64,000 bases of DNA from Leptospira koniambonensis (GTDB lineage: Bacteria > Spirochaetota > Leptospiria > Leptospirales > Leptospiraceae): assembly GCF_004769555.1 (NCBI RefSeq), contig NZ_RQFY01000004.1, positions 806,001 through 870,000 on the forward strand. The letters run 5' to 3'. The translations under genes and the position numbers were made by a program. A model generated the notes under the pieces. The model ran no database searches and had not been told where the DNA came from. It worked only from the letters and a program-made list of their open reading frames with translations. Of this stretch, positions 9,613 to 20,800 are shown piece after piece. Numbering within the stretch: position 1 is the first letter of the stretch; each line of letters opens with the position of its first letter.

Positions 9613-10412
9613 ATCTTTGGATTATGATTTAGTGTTTTGGTCTTTCCTGCCGGGAACGATTGTAAAATCGCCGCATGTAGGAATTCCCTCGCCTTAGTGA
9701 CAGACTCAGAAAGCGAGGATCCTTGTGCCAAATAAGAGGCTATCGCAGAAGAATAAGTGCACCCTGTTCCATGAGGATTGAAATCTTCGACAAAAGGTTT
9801 TGTGTATTTGAAGGATTCTCCATTCGGAATTCCTAATACATCCAGCGCTTCTATGGAATTTTTTATATGACCGCCCTTTAATAAAACAGGCACTCCTAGT
9901 TTTTTAGAAAGAGAAACTGCTTCTAGTTCCATGGATTCAATTTTAGAAATTTCTCCAGAACCTAAAATTTTTGCCTCATCCAAGTTTGGAGTAACGAGAC
10001 TCGCCATAGGAATTAATTCTGAAATTAAAGATTGGATTGCTTCATCTTGCAGAAGTTTGGCACCGCTTGTGGCAACCATCACAGGATCTAAAACTAATTC
10101 GAAGTTTTGACCTTTAGCCTTATAGTCTTTTAAGATTTTTGAAATTCTTCTGATTAAGCTTTCGGAGAATAACATTCCGGTTTTAATTGCTTTTACTGGA
10201 AAATAAGAAAGTACAGCTATAAGTTGTTTTTCAAGAAAATCAGGATCTATTTCTAAAATTCCTGTGACACCATCTGGATTTTGAGCGGTTAAACAAGTGA
10301 TTACGGAAGTTCCGAAAGACCCGGTGGAGTTGAAAGTTTTTAGATCTGCTTGGATGCCTGCTCCACCTCCGGAGTCTGAACCTGCGATTGTTAATACTAC
10401 CGGCTTTTGCAT
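9609..10412 (-). CDS. thiD: Hydroxymethylpyrimidine/phosphomethylpyrimidine kinase
   Basis: ThiD phosphorylates HMP and HMP-P to HMP-PP for thiamine synthesis and salvage. It is a ribokinase-fold protein of 267 residues, the usual length. Signatures are [20 protein letters not shown] at the N-terminus, [15 protein letters not shown] in the middle and the catalytic-base loop [20 protein letters not shown]. It is the third gene of a minus-strand run (histidine kinase, alkyltransferase-like protein, thiD; 18-nt gap). No TPP riboswitch sequence fits in that gap. No other thiamine gene lies nearby. Confidence 0.95.
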   Translation of the reverse strand: MQKPVVLTIAGSDSGGGAGIQADLKTFNSTGSFGTSVITCLTAQNPDGVTGILEIDPDFLEKQLIAVLSYFPVKAIKTGMLFSESLIRRISKILKDYKAKGQNFELVLDPVMVATSGAKLLQDEAIQSLISELIPMASLVTPNLDEAKILGSGEISKIESMELEAVSLSKKLGVPVLLKGGHIKNSIEALDVLGIPNGESFKYTKPFVEDFNPHGTGCTYSSAIASYLAQGSSLSESVTKAREFLHAAILQSFPAGKTKTLNHNPKI

Positions 10413-10430
10413 TCGGAACCTTACATTAAA

Positions 10431-10784
10431 TTAATCAGGCCAGCCGAATCGTTTCCAATCCACGACCTCTTCTCTAGAAAATTTGATACCTTCTGATTCT
10501 AAAAGTTTTTTTTGTATAATCGCTCTTGGAGTGTCACCCCTATGAGAAATTTTTCCCATACTATTGATAACTCTTTGCCAAGGGATCTTCTGTTCTTGGC
10601 CCTTTTTTAGAGCGTTTAAAGCATACCCTACTGCTCTGGCAGCTCTTGGTTTTCCGATCAGGACTGCAATCCGGCCATAACTTGTGACTTTTCCTTTCGG
10701 AACCTTCTTTACGATTTTGTAAACTAGATCGTAAAAGTTCTCTGGCTTTGGTTCTAACTTTTTCTTTTTAGGTTTTGCTGTCAT
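10431..10784 (-). CDS. Alkyltransferase-like (ATL) DNA-repair protein
   Basis: A stand-alone 117-residue O6-alkylguanine-DNA alkyltransferase DNA-binding domain. The recognition-helix region [15 protein letters not shown] and the flanking motif for the arginine finger are intact. The active-site PCHRV of true MGMT reads PWQRVIN, so the methyl-accepting Cys is replaced by Trp. That is the hallmark of ATL proteins, which bind O6-alkylguanine without repairing it and hand the lesion to nucleotide-excision repair (family knowledge). The start ATG overlaps the histidine kinase stop by 4 nt. The lysine-rich N-terminus ([10 protein letters not shown]) is likely a DNA-binding tail. Confidence 0.9.
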   Translation of the reverse strand: MTAKPKKKKLEPKPENFYDLVYKIVKKVPKGKVTSYGRIAVLIGKPRAARAVGYALNALKKGQEQKIPWQRVINSMGKISHRGDTPRAIIQKKLLESEGIKFSREEVVDWKRFGWPD

Positions 10785-12595
10785 ACGGCAGGTTTTTCAA
10801 GACTAGTTTCTGCAATAGGTTGAGGAGGTCTAAGTGGCAATTCAACTTTGAATACTGTTTTTCCAGGTATGGATTCTACAGTGATTTTTCCTTTGTGCTT
10901 TTCCACGATACCTTTTACGATACCTAGCCCGAGTCCGGAACCTTCGCCCTGATCTTTTGTAGTGAAGAATGGATCCCAGATCCTATCTTTAATTGTAGAA
11001 TCAATTCCTGGGCCATCGTCTTGTACTTCTATAGTAACTGTGTCTCCAGCAGAATACACTGATAATTCAATTGTTCCCTGGCCTCGAATTGCTTGGTTTG
11101 CATTTTGGATTAGATTGGTCCAGACTTGATTTAATTCATCCGGATTACATACAACTTTCGGAATACTGGAGAAGTTTGTCTTCACTTCTACTCCATACTT
11201 GAGTTGGTTGTTCATGATCACCAAAGTATTTTCGATACCTTCTATCAGGTCTGCGCTGGTAAATGATTTACTTTGGTCCAGGTGAGAATAATATTTTAAA
11301 GCTTTTACGATACGAACGATATTTTTGATAGAATATTTGATATTCTTAATATTTCGGTTGGTGTTGGATGCATGTTTTAGCATCTCGTATCCTGGTTTTG
11401 CACCTTGGGCTAAAATTTCCAGGATGTACTTTCGAACTTCCATGATATCGTTTTCAATAATGAAAGAGGCGACCTCGCCGGCTAAGGAAACTTCAATCCC
11501 CATTTCGACCATTTCTTCTTTCATTTCTCTTTTGATCCGGAACTTATCCTTTGATTCCATTGTCTGGCTTTTTTTCCGATCTCTTAAGATATGAAGAAGT
11601 GCTACTTCGAATGATTTTCTTAACTTTTTGTTTCGTGCGAATCGAACGATTTCGAATACGTTCTTTACGATATAATTCATATTCGATTCTAGATTATCTG
11701 CAGAACCGTTAATTACTCCGGCAGGAGTATTGATCTCATGTGCGATCCCAGCAACCATGGTTCCCAAAGAAGCCATCTTTTCAGACATGATCAATTGGGA
11801 CTGAGCGCTCTCTAGCTCTTGGGTCCTATGGCGAACTTTTTCTTCAAGAGTTTCTGTAAGTTCTATTAGCCTTTCGTAAAAAATGGAATTGGAAAGTGAC
11901 ATCACTGAAACAGAACGCATCTCATTTAGTTTTTCGAGTTCGGAAGCATTGTATCTTCTTCCATCATTTTTAGGCCCTAAAACAAGCATCCCTAAAAGAC
12001 TTTTGTTTAAGATTAATGGGACAAGAAGATCCGCTTTTGTTTTTGAAGCGAATGAAAGTGCATGTTCTCTGATCTGTTGTAGTTTTGCGTTTTCTACAAA
12101 TTCTTCTGAATAAAAGATTTTATCGTGTTCAGTGATCCATAACAGGAATGGATCGAAGATATAAAAATGATCTTCTCCTGATTCTCTTGGATATGGAGAG
12201 AATTTTCCAAGATCTTCTCTCCATAAATAAATTTTGGCCCTGCTTGCATTGATAATACTTGGTAGAAATTTCAGTATTTTATCGCATACACTTTCTGTGA
12301 TGTTGGTTGCAATCAGATCACTTTTGAATTTATCTAACGAAGAAAGGTATTTTACATATTCTTGGTCCGTCAGTTTAGAAAGTGCGGATGATAAATTCCA
12401 TGCTGGTCCGAATTCGTTGAACCATATCCAAACAAAAACAGCAGCCAATGTGGTAAAAGGCAAACTGATGAGAAGCACGATTGTACGATCCGGATCCAAA
12501 GATCTGAAATCCAAACCGAATATGAGCGCCGATTGCAGAAGGAATGCGGCTAAAACAAGACCGAATATTGGTCCGAATTTGCGTATGATTTTCAT
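10781..12595 (-). CDS. Membrane sensor histidine kinase with GAF domain
   Basis: The 604 residues hold two N-terminal TM helices (about 8-28 and 38-60), a GAF-like sensory region (about 95-240), a coiled coil (about 243-280), a HisKA phosphoacceptor with His286 in [17 protein letters not shown], a helical insert and a HATPase_c domain. The ATPase boxes are [10 protein letters not shown] (N), DDGPGID (G1), PFFTTKDQG (F) and [16 protein letters not shown] (G2). The two TMs are separated by only about ten residues, so the sensing input is probably cytoplasmic or intramembrane. No response regulator is adjacent, so it is an orphan. It is the first gene of an operon with the ATL gene and thiD and diverges tightly from rsgA. 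Confidence 0.93.
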   Translation of the reverse strand: MKIIRKFGPIFGLVLAAFLLQSALIFGLDFRSLDPDRTIVLLISLPFTTLAAVFVWIWFNEFGPAWNLSSALSKLTDQEYVKYLSSLDKFKSDLIATNITESVCDKILKFLPSIINASRAKIYLWREDLGKFSPYPRESGEDHFYIFDPFLLWITEHDKIFYSEEFVENAKLQQIREHALSFASKTKADLLVPLILNKSLLGMLVLGPKNDGRRYNASELEKLNEMRSVSVMSLSNSIFYERLIELTETLEEKVRHRTQELESAQSQLIMSEKMASLGTMVAGIAHEINTPAGVINGSADNLESNMNYIVKNVFEIVRFARNKKLRKSFEVALLHILRDRKKSQTMESKDKFRIKREMKEEMVEMGIEVSLAGEVASFIIENDIMEVRKYILEILAQGAKPGYEMLKHASNTNRNIKNIKYSIKNIVRIVKALKYYSHLDQSKSFTSADLIEGIENTLVIMNNQLKYGVEVKTNFSSIPKVVCNPDELNQVWTNLIQNANQAIRGQGTIELSVYSAGDTVTIEVQDDGPGIDSTIKDRIWDPFFTTKDQGEGSGLGLGIVKGIVEKHKGKITVESIPGKTVFKVELPLRPPQPIAETSLEKPAV

Positions 12596-12622
12596 CGCGT
12601 GCCTGTAAAATTAGGCTTAAGA

Positions 12623-13591
12623 ATGTCTAGTTCCACGATTCCAGTAAAGGAGTTTTTTACGATAGCAAGGGTCTTTGGGGCCTTCTATGATTTGTATTCG
12701 CAAGAAAGAGGAAGAGTAAGAGCCGTACTTAGAGGAAGGCTCAGAAATATCGCCGCAAAAGAAAGACATCCCTTTGTTGTAGGCGACAGGGTTTGCGCGA
12801 TGGAATCAGGCGGAGAATGGGCAATCGAAGAAAGATTGTCCCGTAAAAACGAACTTTTACGTAAAAGTAAAGAGGGAGATGCACAGGTACTTTGTGCGAA
12901 TGTAGATCAAATTGCAGTGCTCGCTTCTCTAAAAGATCCCGAAACTAAAGATGGCTTTTTAGATCGATGTTTGGCGGCGGCCTATCTGTCTCAGGTCCCT
13001 CCCCTAATCATATTCACAAAATCAGATTTAGTGGACCAAGAAACTGCGATTAAACGCTCTTCTGTTTATAAAGATTTAGGCTATGATATAATTATTGTTT
13101 CTTGCCAGACCGGCCAAGGTCTAGAAGAACTATGCTCCAAGTTTTCTTCCAAAACTACCTACTTGGTAGGAAATTCAGGAGTCGGAAAATCTAGCTTAGT
13201 AAACGTCTTATCCGACAGGGAATTACAAAAAACTTCTCAGGTAAGTCTTTCCACTAAGAAGGGTAAACATACGACTACAAACTCAAACTTTCTGGTCTTG
13301 GAAGATAATATCGTATTAATCGATTCTCCAGGTATCAAAGAATGGGGGATTTTACATTTATCTAAAGGTGAGATCTTGGAAAGTTATCCGGAATTGAGAA
13401 AGTATAAAGAAGAATGTGATATTTCCGACTGTTGTGACGCGGGCCCAGGATGCAAAATGTTGTTTTCTATGGGAGAAGCGACCGATATAAGTATGGAAAG
13501 AAGAAAGAGCTTGGAATCTATGCTTGCAAGCTTGGAAAACCCGTTTAGAATCACACGTAGAGATCACTTAAAGAATGAAAGTAAATCCTAA
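12623..13591 (+). CDS. rsgA: Small ribosomal subunit biogenesis GTPase RsgA
   Basis: RsgA is a circularly permuted GTPase that checks late 30S maturation. It has an N-terminal OB fold, then G-motifs in permuted order (FTKSD, then the P-loop [12 protein letters not shown], then DSPGIKEWG). A zinc-binding C-terminal segment [13 protein letters not shown] completes it. I choose ATG 12623 because TAGG lies seven bases before it; a GTG at 12599 would add eight residues but has no ribosome-binding site and sits against the divergent kinase start. The 5' leader thus overlaps the kinase promoter region. The gene ends overlapping the next one by 17 nt. Confidence 0.93.
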   Translation: MSSSTIPVKEFFTIARVFGAFYDLYSQERGRVRAVLRGRLRNIAAKERHPFVVGDRVCAMESGGEWAIEERLSRKNELLRKSKEGDAQVLCANVDQIAVLASLKDPETKDGFLDRCLAAAYLSQVPPLIIFTKSDLVDQETAIKRSSVYKDLGYDIIIVSCQTGQGLEELCSKFSSKTTYLVGNSGVGKSSLVNVLSDRELQKTSQVSLSTKKGKHTTTNSNFLVLEDNIVLIDSPGIKEWGILHLSKGEILESYPELRKYKEECDISDCCDAGPGCKMLFSMGEATDISMERRKSLESMLASLENPFRITRRDHLKNESKS

Positions 13592-14891
13592 ATCGGTAGA
13601 ATATGGATCGATAGACGAGGTTCTGAACTTCGTGCGCGATTATAACGCTGGGAATATGTTACGTTTCCTAAATGCGATCGAGGACAATAGCGGCAATATT
13701 CTAGTCAAGGAAGAGGTTCAGGTAAAAGAATCTGCTCTTACCCGACTCAAGGAAATTAAGGGTCAGTACAATCCCGAATTTAAGATCAAATTAACCAAAG
13801 AATTAATCAGTCAGATCCAAGATAAACTTTCCGAAAAAATCGTTCTGCAACTTAAGAATACAGATAAGAAATTCTTAAAGTTCATGTACGAAGAGAATAA
13901 ATTCAACTTTAAGGGAATTATTCGTAACGGGATCAATAATAAGAAACATCTACTCGCTCTCTTTAAAGTTTACGAAACAAATCCCCACTTTTTTAAACAT
14001 ATCTGCGAATTAGGTTTATTGGCTCTGGGAATTGTTCTGATCCCGGATGCACTTAAATATAAAATGTTACGCAGATATTCTTTCCTTGGCGGGATCTTTA
14101 TGGATATCGCTCGTGTCACTGGAGACCAATGGAATAAACCATTTCCTGATGATACGGAAAAAACAAGGATCGCAAAACAATGCGCTAACTTCATGCAGAA
14201 GTTGGATCTTCCTGAATTCGTATGTTCCGCCGCTTCTAACCATGTTCCGCTCGGACTACAAGATAATGTGGATGTATCTGCTGCAGCCGGGTCGAAAAAA
14301 TCTGAGAGAGAAAATCCTGACGAAACATTCTTCGCAGAGATGATGGTAGATGACGGAGAAAGCGATTCTACTCCTGACGACGAAGAAGACGCAGGACTTC
14401 CAGATAAATCAGAAGATTTGTTACGTGAACTTCTTACAGATTCCCTAAAGATCGCTAGATATATTCATACTGTTAGCTCCTTTTCCCATGATAAAGAATA
14501 TGTAATGGAAGAGTTGGTATACTTTTTAGCTTATAATACTTCCAGAGGTTACTTCAATGAAGTACTTGCTAATCCTCTGGTGAACTTATTTAAACAATTT
14601 GAAGAAAACGTAAAACGTATGCGCAAGTTAGCAGAAGTGGAGATGCAATGTCTTCATCCTCCTGCAGCTTGGGCTTATCCAAAACCTAAGGCAAGCCAGG
14701 TTTTATGTAAGAATAAAGTCTGGGATTGTCCGAATATAGTGCAAGGTTGGGACATTCACGTCATCTCATCTCAAGAAGCATTCGGTTGGGTGGGCTCCAG
14801 TCTACCTGCGGATCATTATCCGAAGTGTAAATTAGAGGAAGAGCTGGACTCTTTACCTGAAGTAGAACCTAAAAAGGCAGAGAAGAAGTAG
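13575..14891 (+). CDS. Hypothetical protein, possible degenerate HD-type domain
   Basis: A 438-residue cytoplasmic protein that I do not recognise firmly. It begins within the end of rsgA (17-nt overlap) and is therefore probably co-expressed. Residues about 140-230 are alpha-helical, with [15 protein letters not shown] and [13 protein letters not shown]. Their spacing recalls HD/HDOD domains, in which HDIG and HH motifs bind metal, but the histidines are mostly absent. An acidic stretch (about 245-280, rich in Asp/Glu) separates this from a C-terminal part with cysteines near 358-385. No signal peptide or TM is seen. The HD link is tentative. Confidence 0.7.
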   Translation: MKVNPKSVEYGSIDEVLNFVRDYNAGNMLRFLNAIEDNSGNILVKEEVQVKESALTRLKEIKGQYNPEFKIKLTKELISQIQDKLSEKIVLQLKNTDKKFLKFMYEENKFNFKGIIRNGINNKKHLLALFKVYETNPHFFKHICELGLLALGIVLIPDALKYKMLRRYSFLGGIFMDIARVTGDQWNKPFPDDTEKTRIAKQCANFMQKLDLPEFVCSAASNHVPLGLQDNVDVSAAAGSKKSERENPDETFFAEMMVDDGESDSTPDDEEDAGLPDKSEDLLRELLTDSLKIARYIHTVSSFSHDKEYVMEELVYFLAYNTSRGYFNEVLANPLVNLFKQFEENVKRMRKLAEVEMQCLHPPAAWAYPKPKASQVLCKNKVWDCPNIVQGWDIHVISSQEAFGWVGSSLPADHYPKCKLEEELDSLPEVEPKKAEKK

Positions 14892-14906
14892 AATTTGTTC
14901 TCAAAT

Positions 14907-14932
14907 AGCTAACCCTTAAGGGTTAGTTTTTA
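14907..14932 (+). terminator. Rho-independent terminator
   Basis: The inverted repeat CTAACCC(TTAA)GGGTTAG at 14909-14926 can extend by AG/TT and is followed by TTTTTAT. It lies 18 bases after the stop of the 13575-14891 gene and closes the rsgA transcription unit before the FecR lipoprotein. Confidence 0.75.
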
Positions 14933-15095
14933 TAGTTTCTAATAGAATCTGCCAAAGGGACATTTTTAGGAAATTTTTTTCCAAACCAAATCTTTTGCTT
15001 TTTGTAAAATGGTTTAAACATAAGTATTGGTAAAAAGTCCTTGTTAGTTTGTTATATCTAGAGGATTCTTAAGCTTAAAAAGCGGGGGAGAATAT

Positions 15096-16025
15096 ATGTT
15101 AAAAAATAAAAACACCCTAATTCTAATGACCCTACTAGCAGTTAGTTATCTAATCGCTTGTAGCCCTAAAACAAGCAGTGGCCAAGTTAAATCAGAAGCA
15201 GCATCTTCGACTGCTAAGATTGTTTGGTTGAATGGTGACGTAAAAGTCCAGTCCGCCGAAGGTGAGAAAAAAGCCGAATTCGGTCAGACAGTAACTGCTG
15301 CAGACACTATCCTTACAGGTAAAAACGGATCTGTAGAGATCATGGTTGCCGAAAGTGGTATCATCAAAGTTTCTAAAGAAAGTGAAGTATCTGTTGCTAC
15401 ACTAGTTGGAGACGAAGGAACTAACGTTAAGGTTAATCTGAACTATGGAAGGATCGTAACTCTGGTTCGCAAAGAGAACAAAAACTCCGATTTCAACGTA
15501 GTAACTCCTACTGCTCTTGCGGGAGTTCGCGGAACTACCTTCTTAACTTCTGTTGAAAATCCATCAGGAACAAAAGTGAATTGTGCGGAAGCTCATTGCG
15601 ATGTAAAATTCGCAGTATTAGAAGGTTCTGTTGCAGTATCCAAAGTTGGAGAAGAGTCTGAAGTCATCTTGGAAAGAAACAGAGAGATCACTCTGAAGAA
15701 AAACCAAAAGTTGACTGAAAAACTGATCCTTTCTCTCAGACCTGAATCGGTAAAAGAACTAAAAGGACTAATCGTCCTTAAGAAAAACGACGTTTTAGAA
15801 TATAATAACCTGGTAGATGAGTTGAAAGCATCCAGCGAAGAACTTCGCATTTTGAGCCAGGCTTCCACTGTGGAAGAAGTTCGTACTCAATTGCAGAAAC
15901 GTGAAGCTACTAGAGCCAACGCGGATGAAGTAGCAAGAACCGCTCAGCAAGTGAACGAAACTAAATACGTTCAACAAGACGTTCAAAAAGAAAAGTTGAA
16001 ACTTAATCCGAAAGAAACTTTCTAA
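15096..16025 (+). CDS. FecR-domain lipoprotein (LipL45-related)
   Basis: The 309-residue precursor has a signal peptide ending in VSYLIAC, a loose spirochaetal lipobox with Cys22. Residues about 40-200 form a FecR-like beta domain: KIVWLNGDVKVQS, ILTGKNGSVEIMV, VNLNYGRIVTLV and the signature TPTALAGVRGTTFLTS. The C-terminal third is helical and charged. The FecR fold is known from TonB signalling and from leptospiral LipL45-type surface lipoproteins (family knowledge). With no sigma factor adjacent, a signalling role is not implied here. The GGGGGAG ribosome-binding site seven bases upstream of the ATG is strong, suggesting high expression. A strong terminator follows at 16070. Confidence 0.88.
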   Translation: MLKNKNTLILMTLLAVSYLIACSPKTSSGQVKSEAASSTAKIVWLNGDVKVQSAEGEKKAEFGQTVTAADTILTGKNGSVEIMVAESGIIKVSKESEVSVATLVGDEGTNVKVNLNYGRIVTLVRKENKNSDFNVVTPTALAGVRGTTFLTSVENPSGTKVNCAEAHCDVKFAVLEGSVAVSKVGEESEVILERNREITLKKNQKLTEKLILSLRPESVKELKGLIVLKKNDVLEYNNLVDELKASSEELRILSQASTVEEVRTQLQKREATRANADEVARTAQQVNETKYVQQDVQKEKLKLNPKETF

Positions 16026-16069
16026 TTTAGTTTCTTTCTTCTTTTCCGCTTTTCTAAAATTTTATAGGA

Positions 16070-16092
16070 CCCCGCTATGCAGCGGGGTTTCT
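16070..16092 (+). terminator. Rho-independent terminator
   Basis: CCCCGCT(ATGC)AGCGGGG at 16070-16087 is a perfect 7-bp G+C-rich stem followed by TTTCTCTT. It lies 45 bases after the FecR lipoprotein stop and insulates it from the PEGA lipoprotein gene. Confidence 0.85.
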
Positions 16093-16245
16093 CTTCATAT
16101 ACGCATTCTCGCGTAAATATTTCGTAATTTTCTAATGCTCTAGAAAACCTACCAAGGTCGGATATTTCTTTCTAAAAAGGCTCTCATTTTTTCCAGAACT
16201 AGGAAAAGATTTGCTAAATCAGTCCCTGGGAAATTTTTTTACGGG

Positions 16246-17865
16246 ATGGGGAACAATTCATTTCGTAATCTTATTATATTCTCTCTTATTACGAGTTTTG
16301 GGCTTACTTGCTCCTCAGTACAGAAGTTAAACGAACCTTCTAAGCTGATACAAGAACCGTATTACAAGCCAATAGGCGACTCCGAGAGCGTATTCATTTT
16401 TAGAGAATCCGAGACGGACTTCCGGGTTCGTAAGGCGGGGCATGAGGTCCCGATCTTAGCTTTCTCTCCTATCGAATATCCTAAATCAGTGGATAAAAAA
16501 TTGGCTTCTTACTTTGAGCAAGAGATCAGTTTGATCTGGAAGGATGTAAAATTTTCAAACGCTAAAATTTCTACAGACGTTTGGAAAAACAAATCTGGAT
16601 TAACCCAAGAATTAAAATCCAAAGATGTAGATGTTCTAGTTTTAGGTTCAGTAACTGAATCAGATACGGGCTGGACTTTCAAATTTGAATTAAAAGATTC
16701 TGTGGATGCAAGTGTTTACGGAAATTTTGAGCTTTCTTTCAAACGTCCGGTTTCCAGTGAAGAAGTTGGGGCCTGGAACCAAGCAATCTTCTGGAAATCT
16801 TCCGATCGGGTTATTTCATTGGAATCTAAACAAACCACTGTTCCGGTTTGGGACAGAAAGCCTGATCTAACTAGAATTAAAGAAATCGTAAACTCTTCTA
16901 TCAAAGGAACCTTAACAGTTAGAGCTTCCTCTGGAGATACTGAGATCCTTTGGAAAGGCAAGTCATTAGGAAATACTCCATTGACCGAGGTTCCAATCCA
17001 AGAAGGTATCCAAGACATTCAAGTAGTCTTAAAAGGAAAAAAACCGATCACCAAGACCATCCAAGTAAGAGCAGGCAAAAAAAGTTTTCTCTTTCAAGAA
17101 TGGGAAGAAGATCGTACATTAGGTTCTGCTAAAGTAATCACAGTTCCAAATGGATTATCTGTTTCCTTGGACGGTTACAAGCAGGGAGAAACTCCTTTCT
17201 TCCGTAGTAACTTAACTCCTGGTGCTTACCAGTTGGAACTCCTAAAAGAAAGTGCAGATGGTGCTTATGTATATTACGAAGGGATCTTGGATGTAAAACC
17301 GGATCGTCTAGTAGAATTGGCGCTTCCTTATTTCGGATATGGATTATTGTCTGAATTAGAATTCTGGAAACCGTCCGGCGAATTTGGATTTTCTCCTTTC
17401 GGGCCGAATGGTTTGGAATTCGCAAAAAAGAAAAACTTACCTAATGGTTGGAATGGAGTGTATTCTCTTCCATTCATTCCAGAAGAGTTAGAGATCGAAG
17501 GTTACTTCTTACTTCCTGTAGATCACGGTGATGGTACTGTAGCCGTGACATTCCACTTGAATGGTCTTTCTTTGGGAATTGAGGCAGGAAAGGAGAAGGT
17601 TTCCATCTTCCAATTTCCTTCTGATGGAAAAACAATCAGCAGTTATAAATACTTGGATGTGGATAAAGACATAGGTCGTCCATTCTCATTCAAAACGGAT
17701 TTAAAAAACAAAAAGTTGTCTCTATACTTAGGAAGAGACGTTGTTTGGCAGGGAGATTTGCCTGCGGGAGGGCTCTGGACTGTTTCCGTTTTGACCAGAG
17801 GAGAAGAGTTTAGGGAAAAAACTCCCATTAAAGATCTGAAGATTCTCTATAAGGGATACAAGTGA
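16246..17865 (+). CDS. PEGA-domain lipoprotein
   Basis: A 539-residue exported protein whose N-terminus ends in SFGLTCSS, a spirochaetal lipobox with Cys22. Residues 25-215 form an unrecognised alpha/beta domain. Two PEGA-like beta domains follow: about 222-285 (WKGKSLGNTPLTEVPIQEG) and about 288-355 (VSLDGYKQGETPFFRSNLTPGAY). The C-terminal 180 residues look like a beta-sandwich of the concanavalin type (GDGTVAVTFHLNGLSLGIEAG, FKTDLKNKKLSLYLGRDVVWQG). PEGA domains occur in envelope proteins and often bind cell-surface polymers (family knowledge). The stop overlaps the TPR lipoprotein start (TGATG), so the two are coupled and likely act together at the envelope. Confidence 0.85.
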   Translation: MGNNSFRNLIIFSLITSFGLTCSSVQKLNEPSKLIQEPYYKPIGDSESVFIFRESETDFRVRKAGHEVPILAFSPIEYPKSVDKKLASYFEQEISLIWKDVKFSNAKISTDVWKNKSGLTQELKSKDVDVLVLGSVTESDTGWTFKFELKDSVDASVYGNFELSFKRPVSSEEVGAWNQAIFWKSSDRVISLESKQTTVPVWDRKPDLTRIKEIVNSSIKGTLTVRASSGDTEILWKGKSLGNTPLTEVPIQEGIQDIQVVLKGKKPITKTIQVRAGKKSFLFQEWEEDRTLGSAKVITVPNGLSVSLDGYKQGETPFFRSNLTPGAYQLELLKESADGAYVYYEGILDVKPDRLVELALPYFGYGLLSELEFWKPSGEFGFSPFGPNGLEFAKKKNLPNGWNGVYSLPFIPEELEIEGYFLLPVDHGDGTVAVTFHLNGLSLGIEAGKEKVSIFQFPSDGKTISSYKYLDVDKDIGRPFSFKTDLKNKKLSLYLGRDVVWQGDLPAGGLWTVSVLTRGEEFREKTPIKDLKILYKGYK

Positions 17866-20800
17866 TGAATCGTATATTTTCTCGTTTTATAATATTCTCT
17901 ATAGTTTCCGTTTTTGCTGTCCAATGCGCTTCTAAAGATTTCCGAAAATCGAATTCTCAAGATGCAATCTTAGAAAAAGACATCATTGCGGCTCAAAAAT
18001 TAAAACAAGCATCCAAGCTGATCAACGAAGGAAACTCCGCTTTCCAAAAAGGTAAATTTGAAGTTTCTCTTTCTAAAGGTAGAGAAGCAGTTAAAGCATA
18101 TCCTACTGCAGAGGGGTATTATCTGATCGGTTCTTCTGAATATCGTTTAGGTAAAACAGAAGATTCTTTGAACTCTTTGAAAAAGGGAACTGAGCTAGAT
18201 CCGGAGAATGAACAAATTCTTTTAACCCTCGGCATCCTATATACTTCTCAAGGAGCAAATAAAGACGCTCTAGAAGTTTATTCTAAATTAGAAAAACTTC
18301 CTAAGGTAGATGGAAGCGCTTATACATTCAAAAAAGCAGTATTACTTAAAACAATCGGAAAGTACGACGAAGCATATTCAGCACTCAAATCTATTCCGGA
18401 AGATAAGTTCAAATTTAAGGCTCAATTGTACATGCAATTGGGAGATACTGCTGTCCAAGTAAAAGATTATGAAGCAGCAGAAGCTTATTTTGAGAAGGCT
18501 AGAAGTGCAGATCCGGATCTGGCTTCTGCAAAACAATCTGCTTCTGCCACTAAAGTAGCTGGTCTATTAGAAAAAGGGAATGCTGCTCTTAAGGCTAAAA
18601 ATTACAGAGAAGCGGTCCAATTTTTTACTTCTGCCACTCAATTAGATCCGAAGAACCCTTCCCCATTTGTATTTTTAGGAAATGCTAAAATACTTTCTAA
18701 TGATACCGATGGCGCTATTAAAGCATTCGAAACTTCTTTAAGATTAAAAGCAGACTATTTAGAAGCATATTCAGGTCTTGCATCTGCTTATAGCAAATCA
18801 GGGAATAATCCTAAGGCAATTTCCGTTTTAGAAAAGGCCATTCCTTTCTTCCCTAAAAACGCAAGCATCTATAACCAAATCGGTTTGAACCAAAAGTCTT
18901 TGGGTGAAAACGCAAAGGCAATGGTTTCCTTCAGCAAGGCACGCGAGTTGGATCCAAATTATAAGGAGCCAGTTCTGAACTTAGTGTATCTACTTGCTTC
19001 TGAGCATAGATATAAAACTGCTAAAAACGAACTGGAAACTTTAAAGCCAGATGAAGAAACGAAGAAGGTTGCTGCATTCTTAGAATCTTCGGAGTTGATC
19101 CATGAGGGAGATTTACGTCTTCGTAAAGGAGATACTAAATCTGCGAAGACTTACTTTGATCGAGCGAAAGCTAAAGATCAGGATGATCCAGGAGTGTATA
19201 CTGCTTATGGTCGTTTGTATCAGATCAGCGGAGATGCAAAACTTTCAGAGCAAAATTATCTAAAGGCTCTTAGTCTTCAAAAAGGAAATCTGCCGGCGCT
19301 TCAAGGTTTGATCCGTCTTTATTCTGCTCAGAAAAATCAATCTAAAGTGGCTCAGTACACTAAAGAATTGGAAGCAATCACTGGAAATGATCCTCTTTCC
19401 GGGATCGTACTCGCCAGAACTTACGAAGACAAAAAAGAATTCGATAAGGCAGAAAATACTTATAAAAATTTAATGAAGAAGTATCCGGACAACGAATCCA
19501 TTCAGTTCCGTCTTGCATTTCTTTATTATAAGATTGCTTTAGAAGAGAATGAAAAAGCAAATTATGATTCAGCAAGCTCTTGGTTAGCTAAGGCTGAAAA
19601 ATTAACCAAAGATCTTCCTGAAATTGCGGAAGCAAAACAGACAATAGATCAGAACAGAAAGTTCTCTGAAGTAGTTCCGACAATCCAAAAAGCAAATCGT
19701 CTTTTCGATAATAAGTCTTACGAGAAAGCAGTTCCTCTCTATCAATCTGCATATGATAAAACTAAAAAGTTAACTTTATATATTAAAGTAGCTGAATGTT
19801 ATCTTGCAATGGGAATGGAAGAGAAGGGAATTTCTCTTTTAGAAAATTCTCCAGACGGATCCAAAAATCTGGCAGCTCAAGAAGCGATCTACGCTTTCTT
19901 ACTTAGAAAAGGAGAAGTAGATAATGCAGAGAAAGGTTTCCAAAAGGTTTTAGAGAAAAAACAGGATTCTTATTATAGCCATTATCAGCTTGGAATTATC
20001 GCTCTCCAAAAGAAAAATTATGACACCGCAATTGAATCATTCAATCGTTCTTGGTTATTAAATCCGGAGTTTACCGCGTCTAGGATCGGTAAAGGGATCG
20101 CTTATTATAATCAGAGCAAGAGCAAAGAAGCTAAAGAAGAATTCGAGAGCGCAATGAAAGCGGATTCTGAAAATGAATTGGCTCCTTATAATATCGGGAT
20201 CGTTCTCTTTAATGATAATCTTCTGGAACAATCCGTAGAGATATTCAAAGAAATCATAAAGAAAAATCCTGATTTCCCAGATGCACATTTCCAACTTTCT
20301 TATATCTATTTTAAGAAAGGAGATCTGGAAGCTGCAGACGCTGAGATTGTAAAAGCTCTTGAACTCGAAAGAGATGAAAAGTTTTTACACGCGCGTATCA
20401 GAATCCTTTCCGAATTAAAAACTAAAAATCCTGGGAATGCAGAATACAAAAAGTTAGCTATAGAATTAGGGAGAGAACTTGCAGAAAAATATCCAAATTC
20501 TCCTTATTCTGGGCAGGCAGAAAGATTGGTTCTTTCTGATTCAGACACTCCTGTAATCTTACAACCATTCCCGAATCGTGGATCTTTGATCGGGGTTCCA
20601 GTTATCATCAACGACCTATTATTGATGAATTACGGAACTTCTATCGAAGCACTTGATAAAAACAGAGCGATCCGTCTTTGGAGGATCACAAGTACTAAAC
20701 CTTTCCGTAATGTTCTAGCAGATCGCAGAGTTTACGCGTTTACAGATAGAAGTTTAGAAGTCAGAGATCAAAACTCTGGTTCTGTCTTCCAGACAATCAA

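Noticed and set aside
10413..10430. TPP riboswitch for thiD
   Set aside because: Only 18 nt separate thiD from the upstream gene; no thi-box sequence is present.
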